Below, one piece after another: positions 46,411 through 55,376 of a stretch of DNA of 64,000 nucleotides (the stretch's first letter is position 1; each line of letters opens with the position of its first letter). Where the stretch lies: positions 85,965-149,964 of the forward strand of contig DATHJB010000212.1 of assembly GCA_035316325.1 (NCBI GenBank), read 5' to 3'. The notes under the pieces were generated by a model. It was not told the origin of the DNA. It did not search any database and worked only from the letters and a program-made list of their open reading frames with translations. The translations under genes and the position numbers were made by a program. Origin of the DNA: Acidimicrobiales bacterium. GTDB taxonomy: Bacteria > Actinomycetota > Acidimicrobiia > Acidimicrobiales > VFJN01.

Positions 46411-47440
46411 GTCTTTTGAGGACTTCGAGCACGCCGAGCTTCACCGGCGACTGGTGGTGCGAGGCACCTTCACGATGCGCCAGCTCCTGGCGATGGGCGA
46501 GGAACCACTCGTACGACTCGACGAGCGCCGCCACGTTCGACCAGCGTGAGCTCCAGCCCAGCTCGGTCTGCGCCCGGGTGGTGTCGAACCACAGGGATTC
46601 GGCGTAGAGCAGCCAGTGGTAGGGGGCGAACGGCGCGACTCCGGCTGTCGCCGCCACCTTCATGGCTACCCGGGCGGGTGCCGCCGGCAGCGACCGCAGC
46701 TGCGAGCCCGTGCCCGCGTGGTCGACCAGCGCCTGGAGCAGCTCGCGCATCGTGCCGAACTCGGTGGCCCCGATGTTGTAGACGGCCGGCTTGTCGCGGT
46801 CGCCGGCCCGCAGCACGGCGTCGGCCAGGTCGTTGGCGTGGATGAACTGGTAGCGGTTGTGGCCGCCGTCGAGCACGAACACGGGCGCACCCTCGGCCAC
46901 GAACTCGAACAGCACGGCGATGATGCCCAGCCGGCCGTGCCCGAGGATCGTCCGGGGGCGGACGATGCTCACGTCGAGCCCGTTCGCGGCGGCGTCGCGG
47001 CACAGGAACTCGGCCTCGAGCTTGGCCTTCCCGTACGCCTCCAGCGGCCGGCCGGGGGTGTCCTCGGTGACCGGGTTGCTCTCGGGGATGCCGAAGATCG
47101 CGCTCGACGAGGTGTGCACCACCTTGTCGACGCCCGCATCCCGGGCGGCGAGCAGCACGTTGGCGGTGCCGGTCACGTTGACCGACCAGAACAGCTCGCG
47201 GTCCTTGGCCAATGGCACCTGGGCGACGTTGTGGAGCACCACGTCGACGCCCTCGCAGGCGCTGCGCACCGTGGCCCGGTCGCGCACGTCGCCCGGCACG
47301 TAGTCGACCTTCGCTGCCCGCTCGTCGCCCGGAGGGTTGAGGTCGAGCACCCGCACGGTGTCGCCCCGGGCCAGGGCGTCGTCGACCAGGATCGATCCGA
47401 AGTAGCCGCTCCCCCCGGTGACCAGGACGGTCTTGCTCAC
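46406..47440 (-). CDS. NAD-dependent epimerase/dehydratase (extended SDR) 2
   Basis: A 344-residue extended short-chain dehydrogenase with the NAD loop TGGSGYFGS at the N-terminus, the Ser region HTSSSAIFG and the catalytic YGKAK. It resembles 3-beta-hydroxysteroid dehydrogenase/isomerase-like and sugar-nucleotide epimerase relatives; the substrate cannot be decided. GTG start at 47440 overlaps the stop of the upstream SDR as GTGA. It is the last gene of a five-gene overlapping operon, and its stop codon lies in the terminator hairpin. Confidence 0.85.
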   Translation of the reverse strand: MSKTVLVTGGSGYFGSILVDDALARGDTVRVLDLNPPGDERAAKVDYVPGDVRDRATVRSACEGVDVVLHNVAQVPLAKDRELFWSVNVTGTANVLLAARDAGVDKVVHTSSSAIFGIPESNPVTEDTPGRPLEAYGKAKLEAEFLCRDAAANGLDVSIVRPRTILGHGRLGIIAVLFEFVAEGAPVFVLDGGHNRYQFIHANDLADAVLRAGDRDKPAVYNIGATEFGTMRELLQALVDHAGTGSQLRSLPAAPARVAMKVAATAGVAPFAPYHWLLYAESLWFDTTRAQTELGWSSRWSNVAALVESYEWFLAHRQELAHREGASHHQSPVKLGVLEVLKRL

Positions 47441-48477
47441 AGGGTCTCCCCGTGGTCGAGGCACCAGCGGATGCTGGCGCGCATGCCCTCGAAGAGCGAC
47501 ACCGCAGGGTCGTAGCCGATCTCGTCGCGGGCCCGGCCGATGTCGCAGGCGATGGTGTCCTTCATCTCGCCGAGCACGTGGACGGCCTGGCTGTAGCGGC
47601 CCTTGCCCTGCAGGAAGCCGTCGACCTTCTCGGCCACCTCGCTGACGACGCGGGGCACCTTCAGCGACCCGCGGCCCGACAGCGTCAGTCCCTCGGCCTC
47701 GAGGGCCCGGCGGACCGTCGCCAGGATGTCGGCCAGGGCGTAGGGCTCGGTGTCGGCCACCCAGTAGGCGTTGCCGAGCGCCTTCTCGGAGCGGTCCGCG
47801 CACAGGAGGCCCTGCACCAGGTTCTCGGTGTAGACCATCGAGCGGCGCTGGGTGCCGTCGCCGATCAGCGGGAAGCGGCCCTTGCGGATGGCGGTGAAGA
47901 ACTGGCTCTGCCGGCTGGGCTGGTAGGGGCCGTAGAACCAGGGCGCCCGCACGATCACGGCGGCGACGTCGCCCCGCTCGTGGGCCGTGCGCACCAGCGT
48001 CTCGGCCTCCCACTTCGACTGCCCGTAGCCCATGTACGGGTTGTAGGGGGAGTCCTCGTCGAAGCGGTCGTCGGGGGTCGGGTTGGCCCCGAACGGCGAG
48101 TTCGACGACACGTGCACCACCCGCTCGACGCCCGCCCGCCGGGCCCGGTCGAGCACCATCTGGGTGCCGCCCACGTTCACGTCGAAGAACTCGCGGGTGA
48201 GCTTGCGGGGGTGGATGACGGCGGCGGCGTGGAACACCGAGGCCGCGGAGCCGACGTCGGCGAAGAGGCGGTCGACGGTGGCGGGGTCGCGCACGTCGCC
48301 CACCACGGTCTCGACGGAGGGGGCGATCAGCTCCAGGGGCGGCCCGCTGTCGGCGTCGGGCACGAGGCAGCGCACCCGCTCCCGGGTCGGGGCCAGGGCG
48401 CGCACCAGGTTCTGCCCCAGCCAGCCGGAGGCCCCCGTGACGACGGCGGTCGGGTTGTCGGTCGAGGACGGGCTCAT
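47437..48477 (-). CDS. NAD-dependent epimerase/dehydratase (extended SDR) 1
   Basis: A 346-residue extended SDR with the NAD loop TGASGWLGQNLV, the Ser region HVSSNSPFG and catalytic YGQSK. It is similar in outline to its downstream neighbour; the two could act in succession or as a pair. The ATG at 48477 overlaps the stop of the GMC oxidoreductase gene as ATGA, and the gene ends in a GTGA overlap with the next SDR, so translation is coupled on both sides. The reading frame is open much further upstream, but only inside the GMC gene. Substrate unknown (sugar nucleotide or sterol-like). Confidence 0.85.
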   Translation of the reverse strand: MSPSSTDNPTAVVTGASGWLGQNLVRALAPTRERVRCLVPDADSGPPLELIAPSVETVVGDVRDPATVDRLFADVGSAASVFHAAAVIHPRKLTREFFDVNVGGTQMVLDRARRAGVERVVHVSSNSPFGANPTPDDRFDEDSPYNPYMGYGQSKWEAETLVRTAHERGDVAAVIVRAPWFYGPYQPSRQSQFFTAIRKGRFPLIGDGTQRRSMVYTENLVQGLLCADRSEKALGNAYWVADTEPYALADILATVRRALEAEGLTLSGRGSLKVPRVVSEVAEKVDGFLQGKGRYSQAVHVLGEMKDTIACDIGRARDEIGYDPAVSLFEGMRASIRWCLDHGETL

Positions 48478-49904
48478 AGTGAGGTGATCAGGTGCTCCGT
48501 GTTGCGGGACGCGATGGTCATGATGGCGGCCTGGGGGTTGACGCCGGGGGCGTCGGGCAGCAGCGAGGCGTCGTTGACGTGCAGGTGGGGGTGGTCCCAC
48601 ACCTGGCCGTAGCTGTCGGTGCCGGTGAGCGCCCGGTCGTTGCCCATGCGCACCGTCGACGTGAGGTGGACGGTCATCAGGTTGCTGTTCGACCGGGTCG
48701 AGCGGTCCCACCACTGGCCGATGTCGTCGAGGCGCCGGGCCACCGGCCCGCCCACCAGCGACGGGTAGAGCTCGGTCGCCCCGGCCGCCAGCAGCACCTC
48801 GCCCAGGTGGACGAGGCCCCGGGCCAGGCGGCTCATGTCGGCGTCGGTGAGCTTGTAGGTGATCAGCGGGGCCTTCAGCCCGGGGATCGCCCGCACCCGG
48901 CCGGAGCCCTCGCTGCGGATGGCCGCGTAGTAGACGGCCACGTTGTCCCAGTCGGCCAGGGCGTCGTCGATGTCGTGGGTGGCCTCGGCCAGCGCCATGG
49001 CGATCTGGCCCTTGCGGCTGGCCGACCCGCCGATCGTCAGGTGGGGGGCGAACTCGGTGACCCGATGCATGGGCACGTCGCCGTGGTCGACCGGGTGGGG
49101 GAAGCGGGCCGCGATCTTCACCGTCGGGTGCAGCTTGAGGCCGCGCCCGATGTTGCGCCGGACCCCGGAGCGCTGCAGGAGGGCGGGCGTCTGCACGGCC
49201 CCCGCGCACACGACCACGTGGTCGGCGTCGACGTCGAGGATCTCGCGGCCGCCGTCCGGGTGGGTCCGCTCGCAGCGTGCCCCCAGGGCCCGACCGTCGC
49301 CGGGGTGGAGGCGCAGGCGGAGCACCCGGCAGTCGGGCAGGATCCGGGCGCCGGCGCTGACGGCCTTGGGCAGCAGCGTGCGGCTCATCGTCTGCTTGGT
49401 GCCGCGGCCCTGCTCGTCGTAGCGGAAGACCCGGGCGAACTCCACGTTGCGCCAGCCCAGCTTGGTGGCACCCCGCTCCAGGGCGGCCGACGACGGGGGC
49501 GGCGCGGTGGGCAGCGTCGACACGCCCAGCTCGGTCTCCACCCGGGTGGCGTAGCGGGCCAGGGTGGCGGGGTCGAAGTCGTCGATGTCGTAGGTGCGCT
49601 GCCACTCCTCGGCCAGGTGGTCGGGGAGGCGGTGGAACAGGCCGCTGTTGACCTCGGTGCTGCCGCCGACGCAGCGGCCCTCGCCGAACGCCACGGCCGG
49701 GTTGCCCAGGGCGACCTGGGCGCCGCGGTGGCGGTACTTGGCCACCATCTCGGGCAGGGAGAAGGGCTCGTGCTCGTCGGCGTCGAACCAGGGGCCCTCC
49801 TCGACCACCAGCACGTCGTGACCCGACTCGGCCAGGCGGACCGCGGTGACGGCACCGCCGGCTCCCGACCCGATCACCAGCACCTCGGTCGTGATCGAGG
49901 CCAT
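48474..49904 (-). CDS. GMC-family FAD-dependent oxidoreductase
   Basis: 476 residues. FAD dinucleotide-binding motif VIGSGAGGAVTAVRLAESG at the N-terminus, a GGSTEVNSG flavin loop at ~79-87, and the GMC C-terminal block GVNPQAAIMTIASRNTEHL. The catalytic-His neighbourhood may be HLTSTVRMG. Related proteins oxidise alcohol groups, including sterols. It sits between a small helical protein (TGATG overlap) and two SDR genes (ATGA overlap), suggesting stepwise oxidation or reduction of one alcohol-bearing metabolite. No signal peptide; cytosolic or membrane-peripheral. Confidence 0.88.
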   Translation of the reverse strand: MASITTEVLVIGSGAGGAVTAVRLAESGHDVLVVEEGPWFDADEHEPFSLPEMVAKYRHRGAQVALGNPAVAFGEGRCVGGSTEVNSGLFHRLPDHLAEEWQRTYDIDDFDPATLARYATRVETELGVSTLPTAPPPSSAALERGATKLGWRNVEFARVFRYDEQGRGTKQTMSRTLLPKAVSAGARILPDCRVLRLRLHPGDGRALGARCERTHPDGGREILDVDADHVVVCAGAVQTPALLQRSGVRRNIGRGLKLHPTVKIAARFPHPVDHGDVPMHRVTEFAPHLTIGGSASRKGQIAMALAEATHDIDDALADWDNVAVYYAAIRSEGSGRVRAIPGLKAPLITYKLTDADMSRLARGLVHLGEVLLAAGATELYPSLVGGPVARRLDDIGQWWDRSTRSNSNLMTVHLTSTVRMGNDRALTGTDSYGQVWDHPHLHVNDASLLPDAPGVNPQAAIMTIASRNTEHLITSL

Positions 49905-50308
49905 CAGACGGCCGGCTCCTGCTCGGCGTCGGTCGCGTCGGGACCCAGCTCGTTCTCGGCGAACAGCACCAGTGAGCGGAACATGTGGACGTATTGGCGC
50001 AGGTAGCTGATGCGGCTGCCCTCCCAGGCGTCGAGGCGGCGGCGCAGGTCGACGGTGTCCTCGACGCGCCCGGCCGCTCGCAGCAGTCCGACGTAGGTGC
50101 CGAGGATCACGGTCTCGCCCAGGAGCCCCAGCCGGATGGGCTCGGGCAGGGCTCGCAGCGAGCCGTCGACGAAGGCCTCGACGGCCCCGCGGGTGGATTG
50201 TTCGGGAGCGTTCCCCAGGGCCGTGACGACCTCACGCTCGAACCGGAGCATGAGGGTCGATCCTATGCGGCGCGGCGGCCGGTCCGCTGCGACGACGCTC
50301 GGGCTCAT
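49904..50308 (-). CDS. Small helical protein of unknown function, GMC oxidoreductase partner candidate
   Basis: A 134-residue, mainly helical protein without signal peptide. I do not recognise a family with certainty. Its place directly before a GMC oxidoreductase with a 1-base TGATG overlap recalls the small subunits that accompany some GMC dehydrogenases, but there is no Tat signal as those often have. ATG at 50308 overlaps the glycosyltransferase stop as ATGA. Features include a conserved-looking LPEPIRLGLLGETVI stretch and an acidic C-terminus. Confidence 0.65.
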   Translation of the reverse strand: MSPSVVAADRPPRRIGSTLMLRFEREVVTALGNAPEQSTRGAVEAFVDGSLRALPEPIRLGLLGETVILGTYVGLLRAAGRVEDTVDLRRRLDAWEGSRISYLRQYVHMFRSLVLFAENELGPDATDAEQEPAV

Positions 50309-52068
50309 GGTCGGGGTTCCTCCGGGGTGATCAGGAACACGGCGCTGGGCCGTGGGAAGCGGTTGGCGTACCAGGCGAGGCTGCGGGCGCCGGCGGTCAT
50401 GCGGGGGTCGGTCTCGACGATCACCTGCTCGGCCACCCGGAGCGCCAGGCCGTGCCGGTCGTGGGCCTCGAGGTCGGCCAGCAGCGCGCGGCGCAGGCGG
50501 CGGTACTCGGTGCGCTCCCCGGGGGTGCGCGGGTCGACCACGGCGACGAGCTCGGCGTGGTCACGCACCTGCAGCTCCGTGATGACCGCGTCGCCCGAGA
50601 CGATCTGCACCTCGGCGTCGACCTGCGAGCGGCGGGCGGTGCGGTGGGGCCGCACGGCGAGGTCCTCGTCGTACGCGGCCCGGGCGTCGAAGCCCTGCCG
50701 CTCCAGCTCCAGCAGCAGCCCGTGGCCCACGGACTCGAGCTCGACCGGGTCGATCCAGGTGACGAGGTACGTGCAGTCGTCGCCGCAGCCGACCGGGTCG
50801 TCCTCCAGGCGCTCCACGGTCGGGCCGGCCAGGACCGACAGCTCGTCCGACCGCCCGGCGGCCGCCATCTCGGTGTCGGGCGCCTCGACGGTGAAGGCCG
50901 CCGTGGTCACCACCAGCACCGCGGTGGCGCCGGCGAGCACCGGCCGGGGCCAGGGGGTGACGAACGTCCAGACGATGGCCACGAGCGCGACGGCCGTGGT
51001 CCCCCAGGCCCAGAACACCAGGTAGGGCCACAGCGGGCCGAAGATGCGGCTGATCGCCAGCAGCCCGAGCACGGTGGCGGCGCCGGCGACGACGTGGAGC
51101 GACAGCAGGGTCGACTCCCGGCGGCGCCAGGCCCACGCCGCGGCGGCGGCCCACACGGCGAGGAAGGCGATGCCTCCGGCCGGCGAGCCGTGGCGGAGCA
51201 CGTCGCCCCGGACCAGCGCCGTGACGTCGAGGTGCTGCAGCCAGGTGTCGACGGCGTCGCCGAAGGGCACCTGGTCGTCGTAGGGGTGGCGGAAGTTCTC
51301 GACGATGATCGCCAGGTTCCCCGGGTGGTGCGTGAGCTGCTCGTACAGCGGCGGCAGCCACAGGGCGACGAGCAGCACGCCGGAGCCGATCGCCCAGCGT
51401 CGGGCCTCCCGGTCCCTGCGGGCCTGGTGGGCGACGGCGGCGACGGTCAGCGCCCACAGCCCGCCCACCAGCACGGCGTAGGGGATGTGGGTCTGCATGC
51501 AGACGGTGCCGGCGAGCACGACGAGCGGCAGCATCCGCACGTCGCGGTCCAGCACCGACCACACGGCCAGCAGGAACACCACCCACCAGACCACGGGCAG
51601 GCGCGGGTTCCACGGCTCGGTCACCATCACCGCGCCGTAGCCCCGCAGCAGCGGCGCCAGGCCCGCGGCGACCACGACCGCGAAGGTCGTCCCGGTCCGA
51701 CGGCGCGCGATCCACACGGCGAGGCCGGCGGCGGCGAGGCTGAGCGTGGCGCTCGACACCTGCAGCGCCCAGGCGCTGGACCCGAGCAGCCGGTAGACGG
51801 GCCACAGCAGGTAGAAGCCGAGCGGGCCGGGGTGGCTGCCGGTCTGGTCGTAACCCTGCATGCGGCCGCCGAGCCCGACCAGCGGCGGGTGGGTGGTGGG
51901 CACGTCGCGCACCCGCATCTCGATCTGCGCCATGTCGATCAGCGGGAACCACCGGGGCGAGTGCAGCGCCACCAGCGCCACCACGACCGGGATCGCCAAC
52001 ACGAGGGTCAGCCCGACGACCTGCCCTCGCTGCCGGCGCGCCACACCGACCCACCTCCCCCCAGCCAT
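50305..52068 (-). CDS. Polytopic glycosyltransferase-like membrane protein, paralog 2
   Basis: A 587-residue membrane protein homologous to the product of 43930-45807. It shares LIDMAQIEMRVRDV after the first helix, GSHPGPLGFYLLWP, TEPWNPRLPVVWWVVFLLAV and QTHIPYAVLVGG, and the C-terminal outer domain with ELERQGFDA. Ten or more helices and the acidic first loop fit a GT-C transferase that uses a lipid-linked sugar. It heads a five-gene overlapping operon with a GMC oxidoreductase and two SDRs. ATG at 52068 may be leaderless (TACCAT just upstream); a GTG at 52044 is preceded by a strong GGGGGGAGG and is a rival start. Confidence 0.8.
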   Translation of the reverse strand: MAGGRWVGVARRQRGQVVGLTLVLAIPVVVALVALHSPRWFPLIDMAQIEMRVRDVPTTHPPLVGLGGRMQGYDQTGSHPGPLGFYLLWPVYRLLGSSAWALQVSSATLSLAAAGLAVWIARRRTGTTFAVVVAAGLAPLLRGYGAVMVTEPWNPRLPVVWWVVFLLAVWSVLDRDVRMLPLVVLAGTVCMQTHIPYAVLVGGLWALTVAAVAHQARRDREARRWAIGSGVLLVALWLPPLYEQLTHHPGNLAIIVENFRHPYDDQVPFGDAVDTWLQHLDVTALVRGDVLRHGSPAGGIAFLAVWAAAAAWAWRRRESTLLSLHVVAGAATVLGLLAISRIFGPLWPYLVFWAWGTTAVALVAIVWTFVTPWPRPVLAGATAVLVVTTAAFTVEAPDTEMAAAGRSDELSVLAGPTVERLEDDPVGCGDDCTYLVTWIDPVELESVGHGLLLELERQGFDARAAYDEDLAVRPHRTARRSQVDAEVQIVSGDAVITELQVRDHAELVAVVDPRTPGERTEYRRLRRALLADLEAHDRHGLALRVAEQVIVETDPRMTAGARSLAWYANRFPRPSAVFLITPEEPRP

Positions 52069-52161
52069 TTACCGATGGTAGCTATGTGCCGCCGATGAGT
52101 TCGGGTGGTGGGCGCGGTCTGAGGGAAGGTGCAGAGCGCACCGGCCACCAGGAGGACCGCC

Positions 52162-52761
52162 ATGAAGAAGATCACCGCCGACCTGTTCATCTCGCTCGAC
52201 GGCGTCGTCGAGGACCCGCATCTCTGGCACTTCCCGTACTTCAACGACGAGATGGGTGCCGCCGTCTCGTCGACCATGGGTGTGTCCGACACCCTGCTGC
52301 TCGGGCGCGTGACCTACGACAGCTTCGCCGAGGCGTGGCCCGGCCGCGAGGCGGAGGGCGGGGAGGACGCCGTGTTCGCCAAGCACCTCGGTGACGTCCG
52401 CAAGATCGTCGTGTCGAACCAGCAGCTCGAGCTCACGTGGCGGAACTCCGAGCTGCTGCAGGGCGACCTCGTCGAGGCCGTCACCGCCCTGAAGAACGAG
52501 CCGGGCGACGGATCCATCGCCATGAGCGGCTCGGTGTCGGTGGTCCGCCAGCTGCTGGCCGCCGGGCTGATCGACGAGCTGCACCTGCTGGTGCACCCGA
52601 TCGCCGTCGGCAAGGGCATGCGGCTGTTCGACGACGGCGACCCGCTCCCGCTGGCGCTGCTCTCGTCGCAGACCTTCACGACGGGTGTGCTGAACCTGGT
52701 CTACGGGCCGGCCGAGCCACCCGCCGACGCCGGCTACGACGAGGCCAAGACCCACATCTGA
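52162..52761 (+). CDS. Dihydrofolate reductase/RibD C-terminal-like family protein
   Basis: A 199-residue member of the DHFR-like RibD_C superfamily: MKKITADLFISLDGVVEDP at the N-terminus, LLLGRVTYDSF, and MSGSVSVVRQLLAAGLIDEL with the GxGxxL-like NADPH loop near the C-terminus. Such stand-alone proteins are common in actinobacteria, and the physiological substrate is generally unknown. ATG at 52162 is preceded by AGGAGG at 6 nt. It is divergent from the glycosyltransferase operon and followed by a complex palindrome. Confidence 0.87.
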   Translation: MKKITADLFISLDGVVEDPHLWHFPYFNDEMGAAVSSTMGVSDTLLLGRVTYDSFAEAWPGREAEGGEDAVFAKHLGDVRKIVVSNQQLELTWRNSELLQGDLVEAVTALKNEPGDGSIAMSGSVSVVRQLLAAGLIDELHLLVHPIAVGKGMRLFDDGDPLPLALLSSQTFTTGVLNLVYGPAEPPADAGYDEAKTHI

Positions 52762-52845
52762 CATGCCCGCTCACACCCCGAAATGTGCACGGAAACGGAC
52801 GGATTCCGTGCGCTCTCGTGCACATTTTGCCGCGTGGCGGGCATG
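52762..52845. repeat. Nested palindromes with alternative pairings between convergent genes
   Basis: Three inverted repeats share one junction. Outer: CATGCCCGC (52762-52770) with GCGGGCATG (52837-52845). Middle: AAATGTGCAC (52781-52790) with GTGCACATTT (52818-52827). Inner: GCACGGAA (52787-52794) with TTCCGTGC (52804-52811). The middle and inner pairings use the same bases and exclude each other. The CCCGAAAT left edge resembles the other palindromic elements in the window. Likely a two-way terminator; switching is speculative. Confidence 0.65.
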
Positions 52846-52849
52846 GGAG

Positions 52850-53776
52850 TCAGATGCGAGGCCAGGTGCGCTGGTCGCGGCGGGCCTTGCGGGTGCGGTC
52901 GCCCAGCGCCCAGGCCCGGCGCCAACCCGAGGCGTCGGGGCCCGTGAGCGACGGGGTCTCGCCGGCGTGGGCGCGGCGGCGGGCCGACCACCAGTCGGTG
53001 GTGGCCTCGTCGGCCAGCTCGGCGACCGCCTGCTCGATGCGGGGCCCGAGGCGGCGGGCGTCGTCGTCGGGCGCCGGTTGCAGGGGCACCCCGAAGGTGA
53101 CCTTGGTGGACGACGGCGACGGCAGCTTGCGGCCCTTCCGCAGGATGTGCCGGGTGCCGTGGATGTGCACGGGCACCACCGGCACCCCGGTGCGGGCCGA
53201 CAGGTAGGCGGCGCCGCCCCGGAACGGCTGGCCCCAGCCGTCGGGTGAGCGGCCGCCTTCGGGGAAGATCAGCATCGACCAGCCGTCGTCGATCAACATC
53301 GCGGTCCGGTCGGCCGACGTGCGGCTGACCCGGCTGCGGTCGATCGGCACGGCCCCGATCACCAGGGCCGACAGGGCGCTGGTCACGGGGTTGCGGAAGA
53401 AGTAGTCGGCCGCGGCCCCCACGAACATCCGGTCGCGCCAGGGGTCGGGGATGCAGGTGAGCAGCACCGGCGTGTCGATGTGGCTGTGGTGGTTGGCGGC
53501 GAAGATGACCGGCTGGTCCTCGTCGTCACGGAGGGCCGCCAGCCGGTCGAGGCCGTGGACCTCGGGGGCGGCCAGCGCGGCGACACCGGCCCGCAGCAGG
53601 GTCTCGCGCAGCGCCATCCGGCCCACGCGGGCGGGCAGCCGGCGGGCCCAGTCGGTCTCGTAGCCCGGGCCCGAGCGCCGCTTGCGCTCCACCGGCTCGA
53701 CGCCCAACGGCGTCGTCGGCGCCGAGTAGGGAAACGGCAGCCGGGGCAGCTTCACCGCGGACGGCAGCTTCACCAT
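52850..53776 (-). CDS. 1-acyl-sn-glycerol-3-phosphate acyltransferase (PlsC family)
   Basis: 308 residues. PlsC-type catalytic motif NHHSHIDTP (His and Asp) and the acceptor-binding FPEGGRS, with RDRMFVGAAADYFF between them. It should acylate a lysophosphatidate or a similar acceptor at the membrane. A basic, Arg-rich C-terminus (RTRKARRDQR) may aid membrane contact. ATG at 53776 lies one base after the stop of the LarA-like gene (TGACATG), so the two are coupled. It is the last gene of the fatty acyl-CoA reductase cluster. Confidence 0.88.
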   Translation of the reverse strand: MVKLPSAVKLPRLPFPYSAPTTPLGVEPVERKRRSGPGYETDWARRLPARVGRMALRETLLRAGVAALAAPEVHGLDRLAALRDDEDQPVIFAANHHSHIDTPVLLTCIPDPWRDRMFVGAAADYFFRNPVTSALSALVIGAVPIDRSRVSRTSADRTAMLIDDGWSMLIFPEGGRSPDGWGQPFRGGAAYLSARTGVPVVPVHIHGTRHILRKGRKLPSPSSTKVTFGVPLQPAPDDDARRLGPRIEQAVAELADEATTDWWSARRRAHAGETPSLTGPDASGWRRAWALGDRTRKARRDQRTWPRI

Positions 53777-53777
53777 G

Positions 53778-55376
53778 TCAGACCTGCACGTCCGACATGA
53801 CCAGCGGCGGGTTGTGCACGTGGGTGATCGACGGGTCGCGCCCCACCACGTCGGACGCCATCTCCAGCGCGTCCTGCAGGGTCGACGCCGCCGTGAACCC
53901 GAGCCGCCGCACGGCCTTGTTCTCGCCGCCCACCACGATCACCTTGCCGGCGTGCGCCATCCCGTGGCAGGCCCAGTACCACATGTAGAAGGGGTGGACG
54001 CCGTGGTAGGCGTAGCTGGTGCGGTACAGGTGGCGGTACCACTCGTCCTCGGCGTACTGCTTCTCGTAGCGCTGCTCGATCTCCTTCGGATCGGTGGTGT
54101 CGGCCAGCACCTGGTCGAAGAAGTCGATGTACGACGGGTGGTGCACCGGGTGGAACTCCGAGGTGGTCGGGTGGCTCATGATCACCACCCCGCCCTCCCG
54201 CACCAGCGGTGCGCCCCGGTACATGTTGAAGAAGTAGCCGAGCCCCAGGCACGCCACCAGGATCGGGTTCATCACCGAGTTGACGTTGTACGGCCCGATG
54301 TACGGCAGGCCCATCGTCAGGATGTCGGTCTGGCCCTCCACCGTCACCAGCTGCTGGGCGAACACGTTCTGCGTGGTCTGCTCGTGCACGGCCTCGACCT
54401 CGCCGGCCTGCACCGACGTCACCCCGTAGGGCGCCTTCCACGCCTGGAAGATCGAGCGGCGGGCCTTCAGCGGCATGCGGTCGAGGCCCGCCTTCATGGC
54501 GACGAAGGTGGCCCGGTCGCGGGCGTTCCACTCCCACTCCCGCTTCTGCAGCACCGACATGGGGCCCGACGAGCCGAACGTGTCGTTGTTCAGCGTGGTC
54601 TCGATCTGGAAGATCTTCACCCCGGCGTCGCGGAGGACCTTGCCCATCCGCCAGTTGGAGTGGTGCAGCTCGGAGGCGTGACGGTCCATGAAGCTGCGGG
54701 ATTCGAGCATCGTCTGCACGTTGTGGTGGTGGCGCAGGCTCCGGTAGCTGGCCAGGCCGGTGGCGGTCGACTTGTGGCCTCCGTCCATCGACACGAGGTT
54801 GATGTTCACGTAGACGATCAGGTCCGACTCGGCCGCCCGCCGGTTGATCTCCACCTCCTCGCCGTGAGGGGTGGTGCCGATGAACGACATGTTGTCGGTG
54901 TCCTCGGCGTCGTGGTTGTAAAGGAGACCGTCGGGGGCGAAGGCGTCGTACACCCGGTTGCCGACGGCGTGGCGCAGCTCGTCCTCGGTCATCCGCCGGT
55001 GCAGGGCGAGGGCGGCGATGATGTGGACGTCGTCGACGCCCGCGGCCGCGGCGACGTCGAGCACCGCCTCGATCACCCGCTGGCGCACGTCGGGGCGGCG
55101 CATCGGGGGGAGGGGCAGGGAGATGTCGTCGAAGCAGATCGTGAGCTTCATGCCGGCGTGCAGCTGGCTGCGCAGCGGGGCGCTGTCGCCGAGCGGGTTG
55201 TCGAGGGCGTGGCGGATGGCGGCGTCGACGTCGTCGAGCGCCGGCAGCGGCTCGCCGGGGTAGACGACCCGGCTGCGCCCGGCCGGCAGCTTCTCCAACC
55301 GGAAGCTCTCGCCGTGGTGGAACACGATCGGCGGGGTCGACCGGTCCACGTCGAGCACGAAGCCAGGGCGGGGCAT
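53778..55376 (-). CDS. LarA-like (nickel-pincer lactate racemase superfamily) protein
   Basis: 532 residues, about 100 longer than lactate racemase LarA. The N-terminal domain has the family outline: FDDISLPLPP, then NHDAEDTDNMSFIGTTPHG, ADSDL-like ESDLIVYVNI, and DGGHKSTATGLASYRSL in place of the LarA substrate loop containing the active-site lysine. LarA homologues racemise or epimerise alpha-hydroxy acids with a nickel pincer cofactor, and this distant long form probably acts on another hydroxy compound. No cofactor-synthesis genes (larB, larC, larE) are in the window. ATG at 55376 overlaps the alcohol dehydrogenase stop as TGATG. Confidence 0.75.
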   Translation of the reverse strand: MPRPGFVLDVDRSTPPIVFHHGESFRLEKLPAGRSRVVYPGEPLPALDDVDAAIRHALDNPLGDSAPLRSQLHAGMKLTICFDDISLPLPPMRRPDVRQRVIEAVLDVAAAAGVDDVHIIAALALHRRMTEDELRHAVGNRVYDAFAPDGLLYNHDAEDTDNMSFIGTTPHGEEVEINRRAAESDLIVYVNINLVSMDGGHKSTATGLASYRSLRHHHNVQTMLESRSFMDRHASELHHSNWRMGKVLRDAGVKIFQIETTLNNDTFGSSGPMSVLQKREWEWNARDRATFVAMKAGLDRMPLKARRSIFQAWKAPYGVTSVQAGEVEAVHEQTTQNVFAQQLVTVEGQTDILTMGLPYIGPYNVNSVMNPILVACLGLGYFFNMYRGAPLVREGGVVIMSHPTTSEFHPVHHPSYIDFFDQVLADTTDPKEIEQRYEKQYAEDEWYRHLYRTSYAYHGVHPFYMWYWACHGMAHAGKVIVVGGENKAVRRLGFTAASTLQDALEMASDVVGRDPSITHVHNPPLVMSDVQV

